Shown: positions 1-12,329, counted from the stretch's first letter. The stretch: DNA of 64,000 nt from Clonostachys chloroleuca (GCA_037952775.1 JBANAY010000004.1:868001-932000), one strand, 5' to 3'. Program-made: numbers and translations. Notes: generated from the letters alone by a model not told the origin.

Positions 1-21
1 GGGGTGCTAAGGTAGAAATAG

Positions 22-2482
22 AATTTTCCCGTCGATGCCAACGGCATCTGTGTAAACAAAGACAGACCGCTGACAATTTTCTCGTAGTGGCCAGAAGATG
101 ACCCCCTGGTATCAAAGCCTGTCACCAACGCCCATTTCATGTCTTTCTTCATTAAGGCTGAGCCACTTCGAAACACCATCATTCCCATCATCCAGCAGCA
201 AGGCTCTGAATACGGTATGGATGACACTGTAAACTATCACGTAGTTTTGACTAATTTCGCAAAGGCCGTGCCCGGTTTAATGGTTTGAAGGACCCCAATG
301 ACCCAAGCAAGGGTCAGAAGCGAATTGTAAGTGAAATATTCTGAGCCAACCACTTTCTTTTGAGTGACTGTGGCCGTCCTTATGGGGCTTGCGGAGGGAT
401 TGGTATGCTGACATGATGCCTTCTTGTTGGCAAATAGATTGTTGAATTCTCATCCCCCAATGTGGCCAAGCCTTTCCATGCTGGCCACCTTCGATCCACG
501 ATCATTGGTGGTTTCCTTGCCAACCTCCACGAAAGTGCAGGATGGGATGTTATTCGAATCAACTGTATGTGTCCCGAGCTCAAGCTTCACATGATTCACC
601 GCAATATTCGCTCTTGATGAGCAGCCATGTGTCCCACACTCTAGCACCACTGTTTACGCAACACTTGGCTGACCCAACACAGACCTCGGTGATTGGGGCA
701 AGCAGTATGGTCTGCTGGCTCTTGCTTTCAAGATGTATGGAGATGAAGAAGAGCTCAAGAAGGACCCTATCAATCATCTCTTTAAGCTCTATGTCCGAAT
801 CAACTCCGAAATGGAAGAAGAAAAGAAGGGATTCGAGGCCAAGAAGGCCGAGGGCATCGATGTTACTGAGCTGGAGGCAAACAGCCTGGACGAGCAAGCT
901 CGTGGGTATTTCAAAATGATGGTTAGTTCGACATGTGGCACCAATCCGTTTGAAACCTTCCATGAGGATACCCCCTTCCCCTAGATTGCTAACGATCAAT
1001 AGACTGAGGGAGATGAGTCAGCCCTTGCTCAGTGGCGCCGATTCCGTGACTTGAGTATCATCCGATACAAGGGTATGTTGCCAAACCTACCTTCATTACG
1101 TAGTGATGAGATTTGCGATCTGACTTTGTGATAATTAGAGACGTACGGGCGCCTCAACATTCATTTCGACGAGTACAGTGGTATGTATAGACGCAACATT
1201 TTTGTTATCCATGGCCTATATTGACAACGACAAGGTGAAAGTCAAGTTTCCGAGGAAGCCATGGAAAAGACTGCCAAGATCATGGAGGAGCGCAAAATCT
1301 CTCACGAAGACCAAGGTGCCGTTTTGATCGACTTCACAACACTTGTCCCGGGCAAGGAAGGCAAGCGATTGGGAAAGACAGTTTTGCGGTATGCCTCCCA
1401 AGCCTTCAATTTCATAAACGCAAATTTGGCGATATATTTCGCTGGTTCCCCCGATTCATGTAGCTGTACTAACCCACCATGTACAGAAAGAAGGATGGTA
1501 CTGCTCTTTACCTGACCCGAGATGTCAGTGAGCTGCTTCATCGTGTAAGTGGGCACCAGAGCCTGTCGGTGGATAATGGGCGAAACTGACAGCCATCTTA
1601 GCGTGACAAATACAAGTTTGACAAAATGTTGTACGTCGTTGCTAGTCAGCAAGAGCTTCACCTGCGCCAACTCTTCAAGATCACGGAGTTGATGGGCAAT
1701 GAGGCCACTGCCAAACTGTGCCAGCACATCAGCTTTGGCCTGGTCTTAGGTATGAGCACCCGAAGGGGCACAGTCAAATTGTAAGTCCTCCCATGTCTTT
1801 GATGTGTAGCCCCTTGCCATTTACTTCTCCTGGAGGCGCATTCTCACATGATTCCAGTTTGAACGATATCCTCAGGGATGTTGGCGAGCACATGCACGAG
1901 GTGATGAAGAAGAATGAGGAGAAGTATGCTCAGGTGGCAGACCCCGAAGCTACCGCCGATATTCTTGGCATCAGCAGTGTCATGGTTCAAGATTTGACTG
2001 GCAAGATCATCAACAACTACACTTTCAACATGGATGCGATGACATCCTTTGAAGGCGATACCGGCCCATACCTTCAATACGCCCACGCTCGCCTTTGCTC
2101 GATCCATCGACGAGCCAATATCTCGGACGAGGACTTGGCCAAGGCTGACCTGTCTCTTCTAACGGAGGATCACGCCACCAATATTATCCGTCTCCTTGCT
2201 CAGTGGCCAGACGTCTTCCAGAACACCCTGAAGACCCTCGAGCCAACCACTGTTCTCACATACCTCTTCCGTATGACTCACGTCGTGAGCAGCAGCTATG
2301 ATCACCTCAAGGTCGTCGGCAGCGAGCCAGAGCTCATGAAGGCTCGTATGGCCCTGTACAACTCTGCCCGCATCGTGCTTAGCAATGGCATGCGCCTGCT
2401 TGGTCTCACTCCTCTGGAGAGGTTAGTAATATAGCCCCCTGCCTCTTTTGAATGCATACTGACAGGCTGTTATAGGATGTAA
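22..2482 (+). CDS. Arginyl-tRNA synthetase, cytosolic type (5' end outside window)
   Basis: Class I enzyme that charges tRNA-Arg. The 5' end lies beyond the window edge. Supported exons are 88-214, 265-326, 438-564, 683-921, 1003-1072, 1139-1180, 1235-1388, 1487-1544, 1602-1780, 1858-2421 and 2476-2482; a small exon at 22-51 is possible but would leave a 36-nt intron. The HIGH-type motif reads [15 protein letters not shown], followed by [10 protein letters not shown]. The KMSKS position has the eukaryotic form GMSTRRGTV before the C-terminal anticodon-binding helices. The last 54-nt intron matters: reading through it gives a wrong tail, while splicing gives the family ending LGLTPLERM. Eleven exons in 2.4 kb is intron-rich beside its neighbours. 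Family assignment is secure; the exact first exon in the window is not. Confidence 0.95.
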
Positions 2483-3528
2483 AATGAAAAATGAAAAGGA
2501 AGATAGCTCATTGATTTTGATGTCGGGATGGATTCTCCCGTTCTCAGCTTACTCAGGCTGAGCACAATACACAAACAATTAGAAAAGTAAATAAATGAAC
2601 CGATTGGATCAGGAGACTTACCGTAGCCAATTCCCTGTAGGTGCTCGTTTGCCCATCATTGGGTTCGTCTGCACCCGTGACTGTGTACTAGGGCCCGTGT
2701 GTTAAACAACCTGACAGAATATTCACCTGCCTCATGACGTTTGTTCAACCACGGCAGGGAAACTTCTTGAATGATGCATCTAACGAGCAGGCAATGAGCA
2801 AATTTAAGACTTATTGTTTTATTATCAAGAAGCTCTTTATATTCACTTTCCCTTGTATTCATAAACTTATCCATCCTGTCTACCTTCCAGGTTTTCCGAC
2901 AGGTATAAAAAAGGGAGAAGCCCGTCCCATACGACCAACGTCCCATACGACCAATATTCGAAAGAGAAAACTTTTCAAGAGGGTATGCGTATCCTCGACC
3001 GTTTAAAGTGAAGTTTGCTCGACACAACTCGTACAAGAGATGGAACAAGGGGGGGGGGGGGGGAAGGGGAGGGCAAGCGGCAATGGGAAGAAGGAAATTA
3101 TGAACGTTGGATATCGACATATCGTCCGAGTACTCGTATGCGCCAACTTTCTTCGTCAACTCCAAATAACTCCAGGCATGAGAAGAGGGCAGGCAAAAAC
3201 AATGAGGGCACCCGAAAACCTCGCAAGATAAAACAGATGATCCATACGTATTCCGCAACCTGGGCCGTCAAAACAAAGCCGGCCATGCAAGACTGAAAGG
3301 ACCAAGACTCCAGGGCTTGTAAAATGCAACTCGCCAAAAATTAAGATAATAAAAAGAGACGTTCTTGAATGAAAGTTTGAGGGTCGCGAGCACGAGCGAC
3401 AGGGCAAGGGCATGTTCGATGGTCTCTCTCATCAACACCCCCAAATCAAGGTTTGAGAGGGAAAAGGAAAAAAAAAAGTACCAACGGACCTTTGATCTTT
3501 TGTTCCCCAGCTCAGCGGCTGGCTCATC
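2483..3528. other. Convergent 3' intergenic region with a 15-G run
   Basis: Region between the stop codons of the synthetase and the coiled-coil gene. It should hold both 3' UTRs. It contains an uninterrupted run of 15 G at 3049-3063 and A-rich stretches around 3461-3478. No ORF here resembles a protein I know. Confidence 0.6.
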
Positions 3529-6500
3529 TTAACCATGCGCGGCCTGCTCTTGGGTGCCATTAACCACGAGGGCTGCGCCGCTGGATACCTTACGCTTCTT
3601 GAACGAATCGCCGTCACTGGAAGCCATTACCATCTTCTCCACTCTACCCACTCGATCGAACAAGGCCTTAATATGTGCATGGGAACTATTCGGCATCGTG
3701 CTGCTAATATGGTTCGTTATGGTTCTGACCATTTCCGTTGATCGGAAGTTGTCCTGCCACATCTTGAGGTCGGAAATCTGCATCTCGAAGTCATCGAGAC
3801 GGCCCGAGTCGTCGGACTTGTTCTGAAATTGATGCCGCGTGACAGCGAGATCGGCCATCTGTGTTTGGATCATACCCTTTTGCGAGTTGATCTCCTTCCA
3901 AAGATCGTCAAGTTCTTTGACCTGTTTGTCCTTCAGTGGCAATAGTTCAATAACCAATTCGTCAATGGATCTCTGATGTCTATCGAATGTGGAAATGTAC
4001 TTCTTATCGTTCTCTTCCATTCGCTGGCGTTGTTGATCAATAAAGGCACCAAGCTTTGTGGCGATATCTGAAAATTTGTCCTTGGACTTCCTGTCATATT
4101 CCTTCATCTTGGGTTCTAAAATCCCGAGAACAGTTGCATTCAGGTCTAGGTTGTGGTTGTAGTTGTCGCCATTCATACGAGGAGAGAAGCCTCGAGGGTT
4201 GTTTCCATCATTTGATGCTGCTGGAGTCAGCGACTTGGGTCGAGGGTCACGTTTTAGTTGCTCAAAATTGCTGCCCAGCTCATCAATCTTCTTCTCCAAA
4301 TTTCGGAGATCCCCCGCAGTGTCTTTATAAAGATCCTGCATGACTTTGTACTTGTTACGTAGGTCTTCATTGACTGATGAATCCAGGTGAACCACGGTGG
4401 GATCCTTTTTGGGTATGAGCGTCTGCATCGCTAACTGCTGGGCATGGGAAACAACCTCTGCCTCGAGCTTGGTCAGCTGCTGCTGGTTATCGTTGATCTG
4501 TGATTCGGCCGTTTCTTGTCGTGCTCTCAACTCGTTAATGAGAGACTCTTGCCCTTGAAATCTCTCCTTCGCCCATGATTCGGCCGTTTCTTGTCGTGCT
4601 GTCAACTCGTCGAAGAGAGTCTCTTGCCCTTGAAATTTCTCCTTCGCCCATGATTGGCTAGTCTCCTGTTGTATCTTCAACTCGTCGAAGAGAGTCTCTT
4701 GCCCTTGAAGTTTCTCCTTCGCCCATGATTGGCCAGTCTCCTGTTGTGTTTTCAACTCGTCGAAGCGAGTCTCTTGCATTTCGATCATCTGCTTCGCCCA
4801 CGATTGACTAGTCTCCTGCTGTGTTTTCAACTCATCGAAGCTTGTCTCTTGCGTTTCGATCATCTGCTTCGCCCATGATTGGCTGATCTCTTGTTGTGTT
4901 CTCAACTCGTTGAAGCAAGTCTCTTGATCATCGATCTTCTGTTTCACCCATGATCGGCCGGTCTCCTGCTGTGTTTTCAACTCATCGAAGCGAGTCTCTT
5001 GCGTTTTGATCTTCTGCTTTACCCACGATTGACCAGTCTCTTGTTGTGCTTTCAACTGGCCAATGCGAGTCTCTTGATCCTCGATCTTCTGTTTCGCCCA
5101 TGATTGACCAGTCTCCTGCTGTGCTTTCAACTTGCCAATGCGAGTCCCTTGGTCATCGATCTTCTGATTCGCCCACGATTGACTAGTCTCTTGCTGCGCT
5201 TTCAACTGGCTAATGCGAGCCTCATGATTTTCGATTTTCTGTCTCGTCCAATTCTGGTTTTGATCCTGCTTAGATTTCAATTCTGTGATTCGACGATCCT
5301 GTGCCTCGATTCGAAGATCCTGTGTCTCGATCCGACGATCTAGTGTCTCGATCCTCTTAATCCGGTCTTCCGACTGTTGGGACTGCACCTTGAGTAATTC
5401 CTGGTATCCTGGACCTGCAGCCTTCCCCCCTTTTCTAGCTTTGATTCTATCGTGAGCATGCGTTGGTCTTGCTTCTTAAAGGTGTGCCGAAGTTCATCAA
5501 GTTCAGGGATTCTAAGTTCCTCTTTGAAGCGACCAAACTCAGAGGCAAGCTCTGAGTTGGCTTTATTGGATTGATCCAGCTGCTCTGAGACATCGCGCAG
5601 CTTCTCCTCTAGGGCCTTATTCTTGGAAGTCTCCTCGTCTAGGCGACGGGCCAGCGTTGACTTTTCCGAATTTATCGCGTCGAACTTTTCATCCATCCTT
5701 TTTGCTAAGGCATCAACCTTGTCGTCCATCTTCTTCGTTATAGAAAACTCAATCGACTTTGGTAATGAATTGAGCCGAGTTTCAAGTTGAGTTATGTTTG
5801 CTGTCGTCGGCGCCGTCGTCGGCGTTGGCGTAGACGTAGCTGTAGTCGTAGACGGCTCTGCAGATGTGGAGGCGGGCGGAGCAGTGGAAGTAGGTGAAGG
5901 AGTAGCTTTCCGGGACTTATCAATTATGGTCATAAGGAGGGCAGGGAACTTCTGGTCCAACTCCTCCAGTCTGCGTTGATATTTCGACCTGGCGTCCTTA
6001 GATTGATTCAATGACTGCTTTAACAAGTTGAATTCGGATGTGAATTCTGAACGAGCCACAGTTTCGAGTGATTCACGACACTTCTTCTCCCTAGTGAGAA
6101 GATCGTGGAACTGCTTGTAGGCTGTTGCTCGCTCGGATATTAAGTTGAGAACTTCAGCGGTATCTCTATCTTTGGTCTGGGGTGGGTTCGGCGTGGAGGA
6201 TTGTTTTGTAATCGGCGAGGAGGTGGCTCCTGGATGGCCTGTTTCTTGGTGGGTTAGCGGACGGACATGGGATGATAGTAGGATCTCTCGATGGCCGTAC
6301 CTTTGTTTGGGGCCGTCTGGTCTCTTGGGCTTGACGCTGCACTCTGATGTCCGGCGAGGGAAGAAGTAGATAATCGAATACCACCATCTTGACGACGGGA
6401 TGGTAGAGGACGATCGTCCTTTGCCCTGTTATCACGATCGGAAAATCCTGAATCTTTGCGAGTAAAATGTGGTCTCTGGTCGAATCGTTCACGGCGATCT

Positions 6501-6643
6501 CTCTCTCTGTCCCTGTCCCTCTCGCGGTCGTAATCTCTATCTCTATCTCTATCTCGGTCGCGGTCGCGAGGACTCCGTTCCCTCTCACGCTCCCTCTCAC
6601 TTCCGCGGTCCAAGCGATGGAATTTGTCTCGAAACGAGTTCAT
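3529..6643 (-). CDS. Large nuclear-type coiled-coil protein with ten 25-residue repeats
   Basis: I do not recognise a named family. Exon 1 (6301-6643) encodes about 114 residues with a long Arg-Asp/Arg-Glu dipeptide tract, then a 62-nt intron (6239-6300, donor GTACGG). The rest runs from 6238 to the stop at 3529-3531. Order: RD/RE tract, a Ser/Thr/Pro/Ala linker, coiled coil, four perfect heptads of the RRIETQD type, ten 25-residue repeats of the ETGQSWAKQKI...LKAQQ type, more coiled coil, and a C-terminal KKRKV that looks like a nuclear localisation signal. The frame changes near 5425: either one C is missing from a run of six (giving 1,017 residues) or a 41-nt intron lies at 5374-5414 (giving 1,003). 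Both restore the frame. The RD/RE tract plus the basic signal suggests a nuclear protein; function is unknown. Confidence 0.8.
4515..5259 (-). repeat. Tandem 75-bp coding repeat, ten copies
   Basis: Ten in-frame copies of a 75-bp unit inside the coiled-coil gene. Each encodes 25 residues with invariant or near-invariant ET, SWAKQ/SWVKQ, QET and LK-QQ positions. A unit of 25 equals 7+7+11, so each copy can hold two heptads and one hendecad. Copies differ by scattered substitutions, most at the ends of the array. Confidence 0.9.
6497..6570. repeat. Short simple-sequence tract encoding Arg-Asp/Arg-Glu
   Basis: Imperfect six-base repeats (TCTCTA, TCGCGG and variants on the + strand) within exon 1 of the coiled-coil gene. 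They account for the alternating Arg-Asp and Arg-Glu residues near its N terminus. Such tracts change length easily. Confidence 0.75.
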
Positions 6644-9111
6644 GGCGCCTGGAAGGAGACTCGCCCACGTTTCCCATCAGGCAAGTGGAAGGTCATGTAG
6701 GCGGTGCGAATGGTCGACGGCAGGAGGGGTGGCCTTGTTTAGCAAATAGCACTACAAGTTACGCAGAGATAAAACAACAGCGCACGTGGTGTTTCTTCTA
6801 GATATTGCCTGGGCCTTTTGTTGGAAACCCAGCCCGGCACTTCAGGTCAAAAGATGTGCGGGGCAGATTTGGCTTTTGGGCACGGTTGCAAAGCGGTGGA
6901 GAGAGAAGCTGACAAAATCTGGAAAGAAAGACCGTCGACGCGCGAAGCCGAATGTGCAAGGTGCGAAGGTTGCAGCCGGGATGGAAGGAGAGAGAGGAGC
7001 AACGAGCGATCAGCTGCACGGAATTCTGCCGCCACGCACCCACGCTTGGTTTCAGCAGAAATGAGATACGGGAGCGGGATCTGGAGCTTGAGATGGGACG
7101 GGACGGGAGCGTGATGCTGCCACTAACATTGGCCTGTGATTTTGGCGGGAGATTGTTCCTCGCCATTAACGCGCTCAAACGGGAAAGGCGGTGACCCGGC
7201 CGCTAGTGCCAGACATGCAGCTAAAGGTGGCGCTTAGGCTGAAGGGTATACAGACTGGACCTGACACCAATTGAGGGTCAATTATATGTGACTTTCTTTT
7301 TTTACCTTCATTTCTCCTCCATTGCCACTTTTGTTATAGCGTTAGTAGGGGGTAGGTAGTGTGCCATTCACCATGCGTTTCCTACCCCCCCCTGGTGCTC
7401 GCCATACCATCCCAAGAGCAAGGTATAGTCGACCACACTTTGCTTTTGGGAGTATTCAGCCAGATTCCTGCGTCGGGGATCTTGCACGAAGCGGAAGCAG
7501 ATGGAATCGAAGCGAACTCGTTTCTGTCCGACATGTCCTACGTGCCACAAGCAATGTTTCCCTGCAGAGATATGGGGATTGGGAAAGTCAGGCCATGGAG
7601 GGCTGCAAGCATTGTCGTCGACGAAACCAACAGCCATCAACCGGTACTGGTTACACAAACGGCAATTCTCGCCTGCTACGCTACCTGTATTGCTGAGAAA
7701 ACTCCACCTCAATCCCGTTGGTTCAGTTGCAGGGATCAACTAGGGTACCTTTGAGTTGGTTGGTGTACTACCAGGTATGTATGTGAACCGGCACATGGAT
7801 GGATTGGAATAACGACACCTCCCAAGCTTACGAGCTGCGACAAAAAATAATACCCTAGGTAGTTTCCTCCCTAGTAATGATCCTGACTATTAACGTGGCG
7901 GAGTTTGAAGAGTTTAAAAAATACCGTCAGTTAGGTAAACCGCCAGCTGTAATGTTCTTCTGTCTTTTTCTTCTATCTTGAGCCTTGCCGGGGGGAGGGG
8001 CTTGGCTGCACGCGATGGAGAGCATAAGTCTCCTGCAGAACAACCAGCTTCTGCTCCTGGCTTATCTGAAATTTCATTGACGGGGATAACTACGCAGTGG
8101 CGCTTCGTCTTGAGTACATTGTTTGCCCATTGTCTACCAAGAGAGGACTAGTTTTGGGCAGCTGATCCATGACAATCATACCCACTTTGGTGCGAGATGT
8201 GACGGTCCATGATTAAAGGATTGTTTCCCCAAGTCCGGGGAAAAGAAAACATGCTATGCCGGCATATCCCTTTTTTCATTTATCCCAATTGGCTTTCAGC
8301 CCCGGAATCTGTTGGTGTATTGTCAGAATCCGTGCCTCACAGGCGACCAACAGTCAAAAGCAACCAAAAGGAGACCCATGGCTTTTGGGGAGACGTGGTA
8401 GATGGCTAGCCCAGTTGGCTCGCTTGCTGCCACTCGCTTTGGATGGGTAGCTTGTCATCCACGCTGCTCAGCACTTGGGCAAGAGCCGAAGATTGGGCTT
8501 GGGAAAGCTGGAACACAATGGCCGCACCCGTCGAAATGCAATCCCTCAATGTCATTCAGCTAATGATTGGATCGCGAGTGTTTATTCAATCCAGTGTTGG
8601 AGGTTCCGAGATGTTTCGCCAGGGTGTAGGTCTGCATATGATATGCATTTCTCTACCTAGCTTATAAGTCAGTGAAAGCATGCTCTAGACTAGCCTGCAT
8701 AGTACACGGCCAGGCAGATCCTAGATGCCCTGATAGCAAGATGCGGTGTTGAAGGCACGTGTCGATAATTGGACGACATCTTGAGATAGGAGGCCCACAC
8801 GATCTGATTGAGATCCCACATGCTCGTTCAGGGGCCCAAATGCTTTATTTTGCGTGTGTGCTGGGACACCACAAACAGCCATGATAATTTTCTCGATTTT
8901 CGAGTATTCTCCTGGACGTCGCAGGACTCAGTGTTGGTTGGACTTTTAGGGGCGGCTCAGCGGTGGCAGTCTCATGACGTCACTGACCTTATCGTAGCAT
9001 CATGTGGTCTCCCTTGAAGTTACAATGTTACGCTTCTTCTTCCCCTTACACCAACCTTGCCGCCACTGAGCATCCGATTGTCATTTTCTGGACTTCTAAT
9101 AGCACAGAGAC
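6644..9111. other. Divergent intergenic region, 2.5 kb
   Basis: Lies between the starts of the coiled-coil gene (-) and the PAP2 gene (+), so it should hold both promoters and 5' UTRs. Several ORFs of 60-130 codons exist on both strands, overlap each other and show no domain I recognise. An 8-C run lies at 7385-7392. I see no other gene. Confidence 0.5.
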
Positions 9112-10367
9112 ATGGACGACTTTGGAAGTCGTGCCAGTCGCAATGTCGGGGAAAGAGAGCCCCTCTTGGGCAGGCAATCTCACCACAACCGAGATCATCA
9201 GATCAGAGAGGCTTCCTTGATGACCACTCGCCCTACCTTTGGTCAATGGATCAAGCAGTCTTGGGTTGATATAGTTACAATGCTTGTGACCGGTGTAGTT
9301 GGACAAATGGTAAGCCCAAACAGCCATGCCGCCAATCCCCACGGCTTTCCATACTAACAATACATCCCTAGGCATATTTATTGCCTCCAGTGCCAACCCG
9401 CTACTTTGCAGTTACTTACGCAGATGATCAGGTTGTCTTCCCTGAACTCGCCTACCCAGTGCGCAAGGTGATTGTCCCCATCTGGCTCGCCACTTTGCTT
9501 GCCGCTGGCATACCCGCCACATGCATCTTGGCTATGCAGATCCGGTACCGGTCCTTCTGGGATGCCAACAATGCCATAATGGGGCTCCTGTATTCTCTCG
9601 TTACGGCCGCGGCTTTCCAGGCGCTCCTCAAGTGGCTCATTGGCGGTCTCCGGCCCCATTTCCTCGCCGCTTGTAAGCCGGATATGCGGCTAGCAGCGGC
9701 TGCATATGCTGAGAAGATGGGCGGTGCCTGGGATCTGGATAGCAACAAGGAGAGTCACCACGGAGACGGTTTTGGAAATCTTTACTTTACGAGGGACATT
9801 TGCACGGGCACTTCGTGGGATGTCTCCGACTCTCTCGAGTCCTTTCCGTCTGGCCACACTACGGCGGTTTTTGCTGGATTTGTCTTCCTGTCCCTCTATT
9901 TTAACGGCAAGTTGAAGCTGTTTGCTGACCATGTAAGTAGAACGAGGCATGAATTCTCGTTTACCCATCTCGGGGTCTCTTTGTTCCGTGCTTGGCTTAC
10001 TCCTCTGAACTAGCATTCTGCTATGTGGAAATTGATTTTGTTCCACCTCCCAATTCTGGGTGCGATCCTTGTTGGCGGAAGTCTCACTATAGACTACTCT
10101 CATAACTGGTACGATGTGATCGCTGGAGCAATAATTGGCACGACAATGGCTGCATGTTCCTACAGGATGGTATATGCCTCTGTTTGGGACTGGAGGCTCA
10201 ATCACATCCCCTTGCGCCGAGACAACACCAAGGTGGGTGATATTGGGGATATGTTTCTCCCGTATGGTGACCATCAAGGGAGGAAGGCGCTTGATAATGA
10301 TATCCGTGCTTCCCATGCGGCACCAGAAAATGTCGCAATTGGCAATGGTTTGGATGTCACTCCATGA
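9112..10367 (+). CDS. PAP2-family lipid phosphate phosphatase
   Basis: Predicted 370-residue integral membrane phosphatase of the LPP/DPP1 type, which removes phosphate from phosphatidate, diacylglycerol pyrophosphate or related lipids. Exons are 9112-9309, 9372-9932 and 10014-10367, separated by 62- and 81-nt introns. Motif 1 is KWLIGGLRPHF (K-x6-R-P) and motif 2 is SFPSGH. Motif 3 reads SLTIDYSHNWYDV, so it has the catalytic His and Asp but Leu where the family has Arg (S-R-x5-H-x3-D). Several hydrophobic segments fit the usual six-span fold. ATG 9112 begins a short charged N terminus, as expected. Substrate cannot be told from sequence. It lies 558 bp upstream of ACC deaminase on the same strand, with no sign of a functional link. 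Confidence 0.9.
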
Positions 10368-10925
10368 CTCGCGAGTGTCACGACAGATAGGTTCGGCCCT
10401 AGTCATGCGGCACGGGGGAAATTCAAGCCTTGCAGGCACTTGGAAGCGTAAGCTAGACATCTACATGCGGCTTTGGGACGGGGCAGGGGAAGCCGCCAGA
10501 AGCGAAGTGCTCGTGCATGATGCAGCATGTAGGTCTACCCATCCGTATATAGCACGCACATTCATGATGAGATGTTGCAGAATGGTAATATCCCCGCTTC
10601 TTCCATTCTCTCCATCTCCACCTTTAGCGCTTCCGTTATCGCCTCCGTCACTGACATTCCACTTACTTTCCTACTACGGTATATTATCTCTGTTAGATGG
10701 GGCCTTGGACCCATAAGCTAAATGTAGGGCGCGCCCAGCAAGTTCATCAACATCACCAGGTTGGTTCCACCCTGCTGTCGGTCGTTGTATTTATATGGCC
10801 GTCTTTCCTGGGTGAGTCTCTGGATTTCGGAGTCTCTGTAGTATCATAAACCACCTCTCGCAAAGAATCACATCCATACTTATATAGATATATACCCACA
10901 CTTGCTTCCATAACACTCATATATA
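10368..10925. other. Short intergenic region upstream of ACC deaminase
   Basis: Contains the PAP2 3' UTR and the ACC deaminase promoter. Pyrimidine-rich stretches lie around 10590-10670, and an AT-rich stretch with repeated TATA/ATAT lies at about 10876-10895, 30-50 bp before the start codon. A CpG/purine-rich ORF here has no recognisable domain. Confidence 0.5.
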
Positions 10926-12067
10926 ATGGCTTCACTCAACCTTCCAGAGAAATTCGCTGCCATCCCTAGAGAAAACTTCCTCTTTGGACCTTCTCCAATC
11001 CAATCACTGCCCCGAATCTCGGCTGCACTTGGAGGCAAAGTAAACGTTTATGCCAAGCGCGAGGACTGCAACTCCGGTCTTGCCTATGGCGGTAACAAAG
11101 TACGAAAGTTAGAGTAAGGCAAACCCTCCTCTTCTCTTCATGAGTCCCCCCCCATGAGTTCACGCCGCTCTGCCGGAGCTCGAATCAGCTATCTGATGCT
11201 AACCATATGTTACACAGATACCTCGCCTCAGAGGCTCTATCACAGGGCGCCGACACTCTAGTCTCCATCGGCGGTGTCCAGTCAAACCACACCCGCGCCG
11301 TCACGGCCGTGGCAGCCAAGCTCGGCCTCAAGGCGGCCACCCTCCAGGAGCACTGGGTCGACTGGGAGGACCCGGGCTACGAGAAGGTCGGCAACATCCA
11401 GCTCTCCCGGCTGATGGGCGGCTCCGTCCACCTCAACACGGAGACCTTCGGCATCGAGCACAAGCAGGCCCTCGCCAAGCTCACCGACGACATCAAGGCC
11501 GACGGCCGCAAGCCCTACTACATCCCCGCGGGGGCCTCCGACCACCCCCTGGGCGGGCTGGGCTTCGCCCGGTGGGCGTTCGAGGTCGAGGCGCAGGAGA
11601 AGGAGCTCGGCGTCTTCTTCGACACCGTCATCGTCTGCGCCGTCACGGGGTCGACCTTTGGCGGCATGGTCGCCGGCTTCAAGCTCGCCCAGAAGCTCGG
11701 CTCCCCGGCCCGCAAGGTCATCGGCATCGACGCCTCGGGCAAGGTCCAGCAGACCTTTGACCAGGTCCTGCGCATCGCCCGCTTCACGGGTGAGAAGATT
11801 GGCCTCAGCGCCGAGGACATCACCGAGGAGGACATCATCCTCGACCCCAACTATAATGCCAAGATCTACGGTATCCCTGACGAGACCACCCTCGCCGCTA
11901 TGAAGTTTGGAGCCCAGACGGAGGCTTTCATCACGGACCCGGTTTACGAGGGCAAGAGCCTGGCGGGGATGATTGATCTTATCAAGACTGGAAAGATTGC
12001 CGGTGGAAACGTACTATATGCCCATCTCGGAGGTCAACTTGCTCTCAATGCATACTCCTCCCTGTAG
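10926..12067 (+). CDS. acdS: 1-aminocyclopropane-1-carboxylate deaminase
   Basis: PLP enzyme of 345 residues that splits ACC, the ethylene precursor, into ammonia and 2-oxobutyrate. Two exons (10926-11113, 11218-12067) are joined across a 104-nt intron with a GTAAGG donor. The PLP lysine is Lys58 in [10 protein letters not shown], and the conserved GGVQSNHTR segment follows. Near the C terminus, DPVYEGKS keeps the Tyr-Glu pair and AHLGGQ keeps the Leu that separate ACC deaminases from D-cysteine desulfhydrases in the same fold. Length matches the family (about 340). The second exon is clearly more GC-rich than flanking DNA, with strong C/G third positions. In fungi this activity is known from plant-associated species and lowers host ethylene; that role is inference here. 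Confidence 0.93.
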
Positions 12068-12329
12068 GTACATAACTATGAAATAAATAACAAAAAACAT
12101 GAATAAACACCAATCTGTTTGGCACAATGGCGGCACAAGATCAAGAAATTTGCTTGTTTGTGACTAAAGTGAAGCTGCACATTTCCACCAAAGCCCAAAG
12201 TTCCACAAATCAAGTTGAGACGACTGAGCTAGAGGTAGAAGAATCAAATCAGATGATTCATATATGCAGCTACTTCGCCGCAAAAAACAAGCCTGGCAAA
12301 AACATAGAAAACAGAAGCCCACTTCGCGT

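Noticed and set aside
9690..10460. 256-codon open frame on the - strand
   Set aside because: Antisense of the PAP2 gene; no domain.
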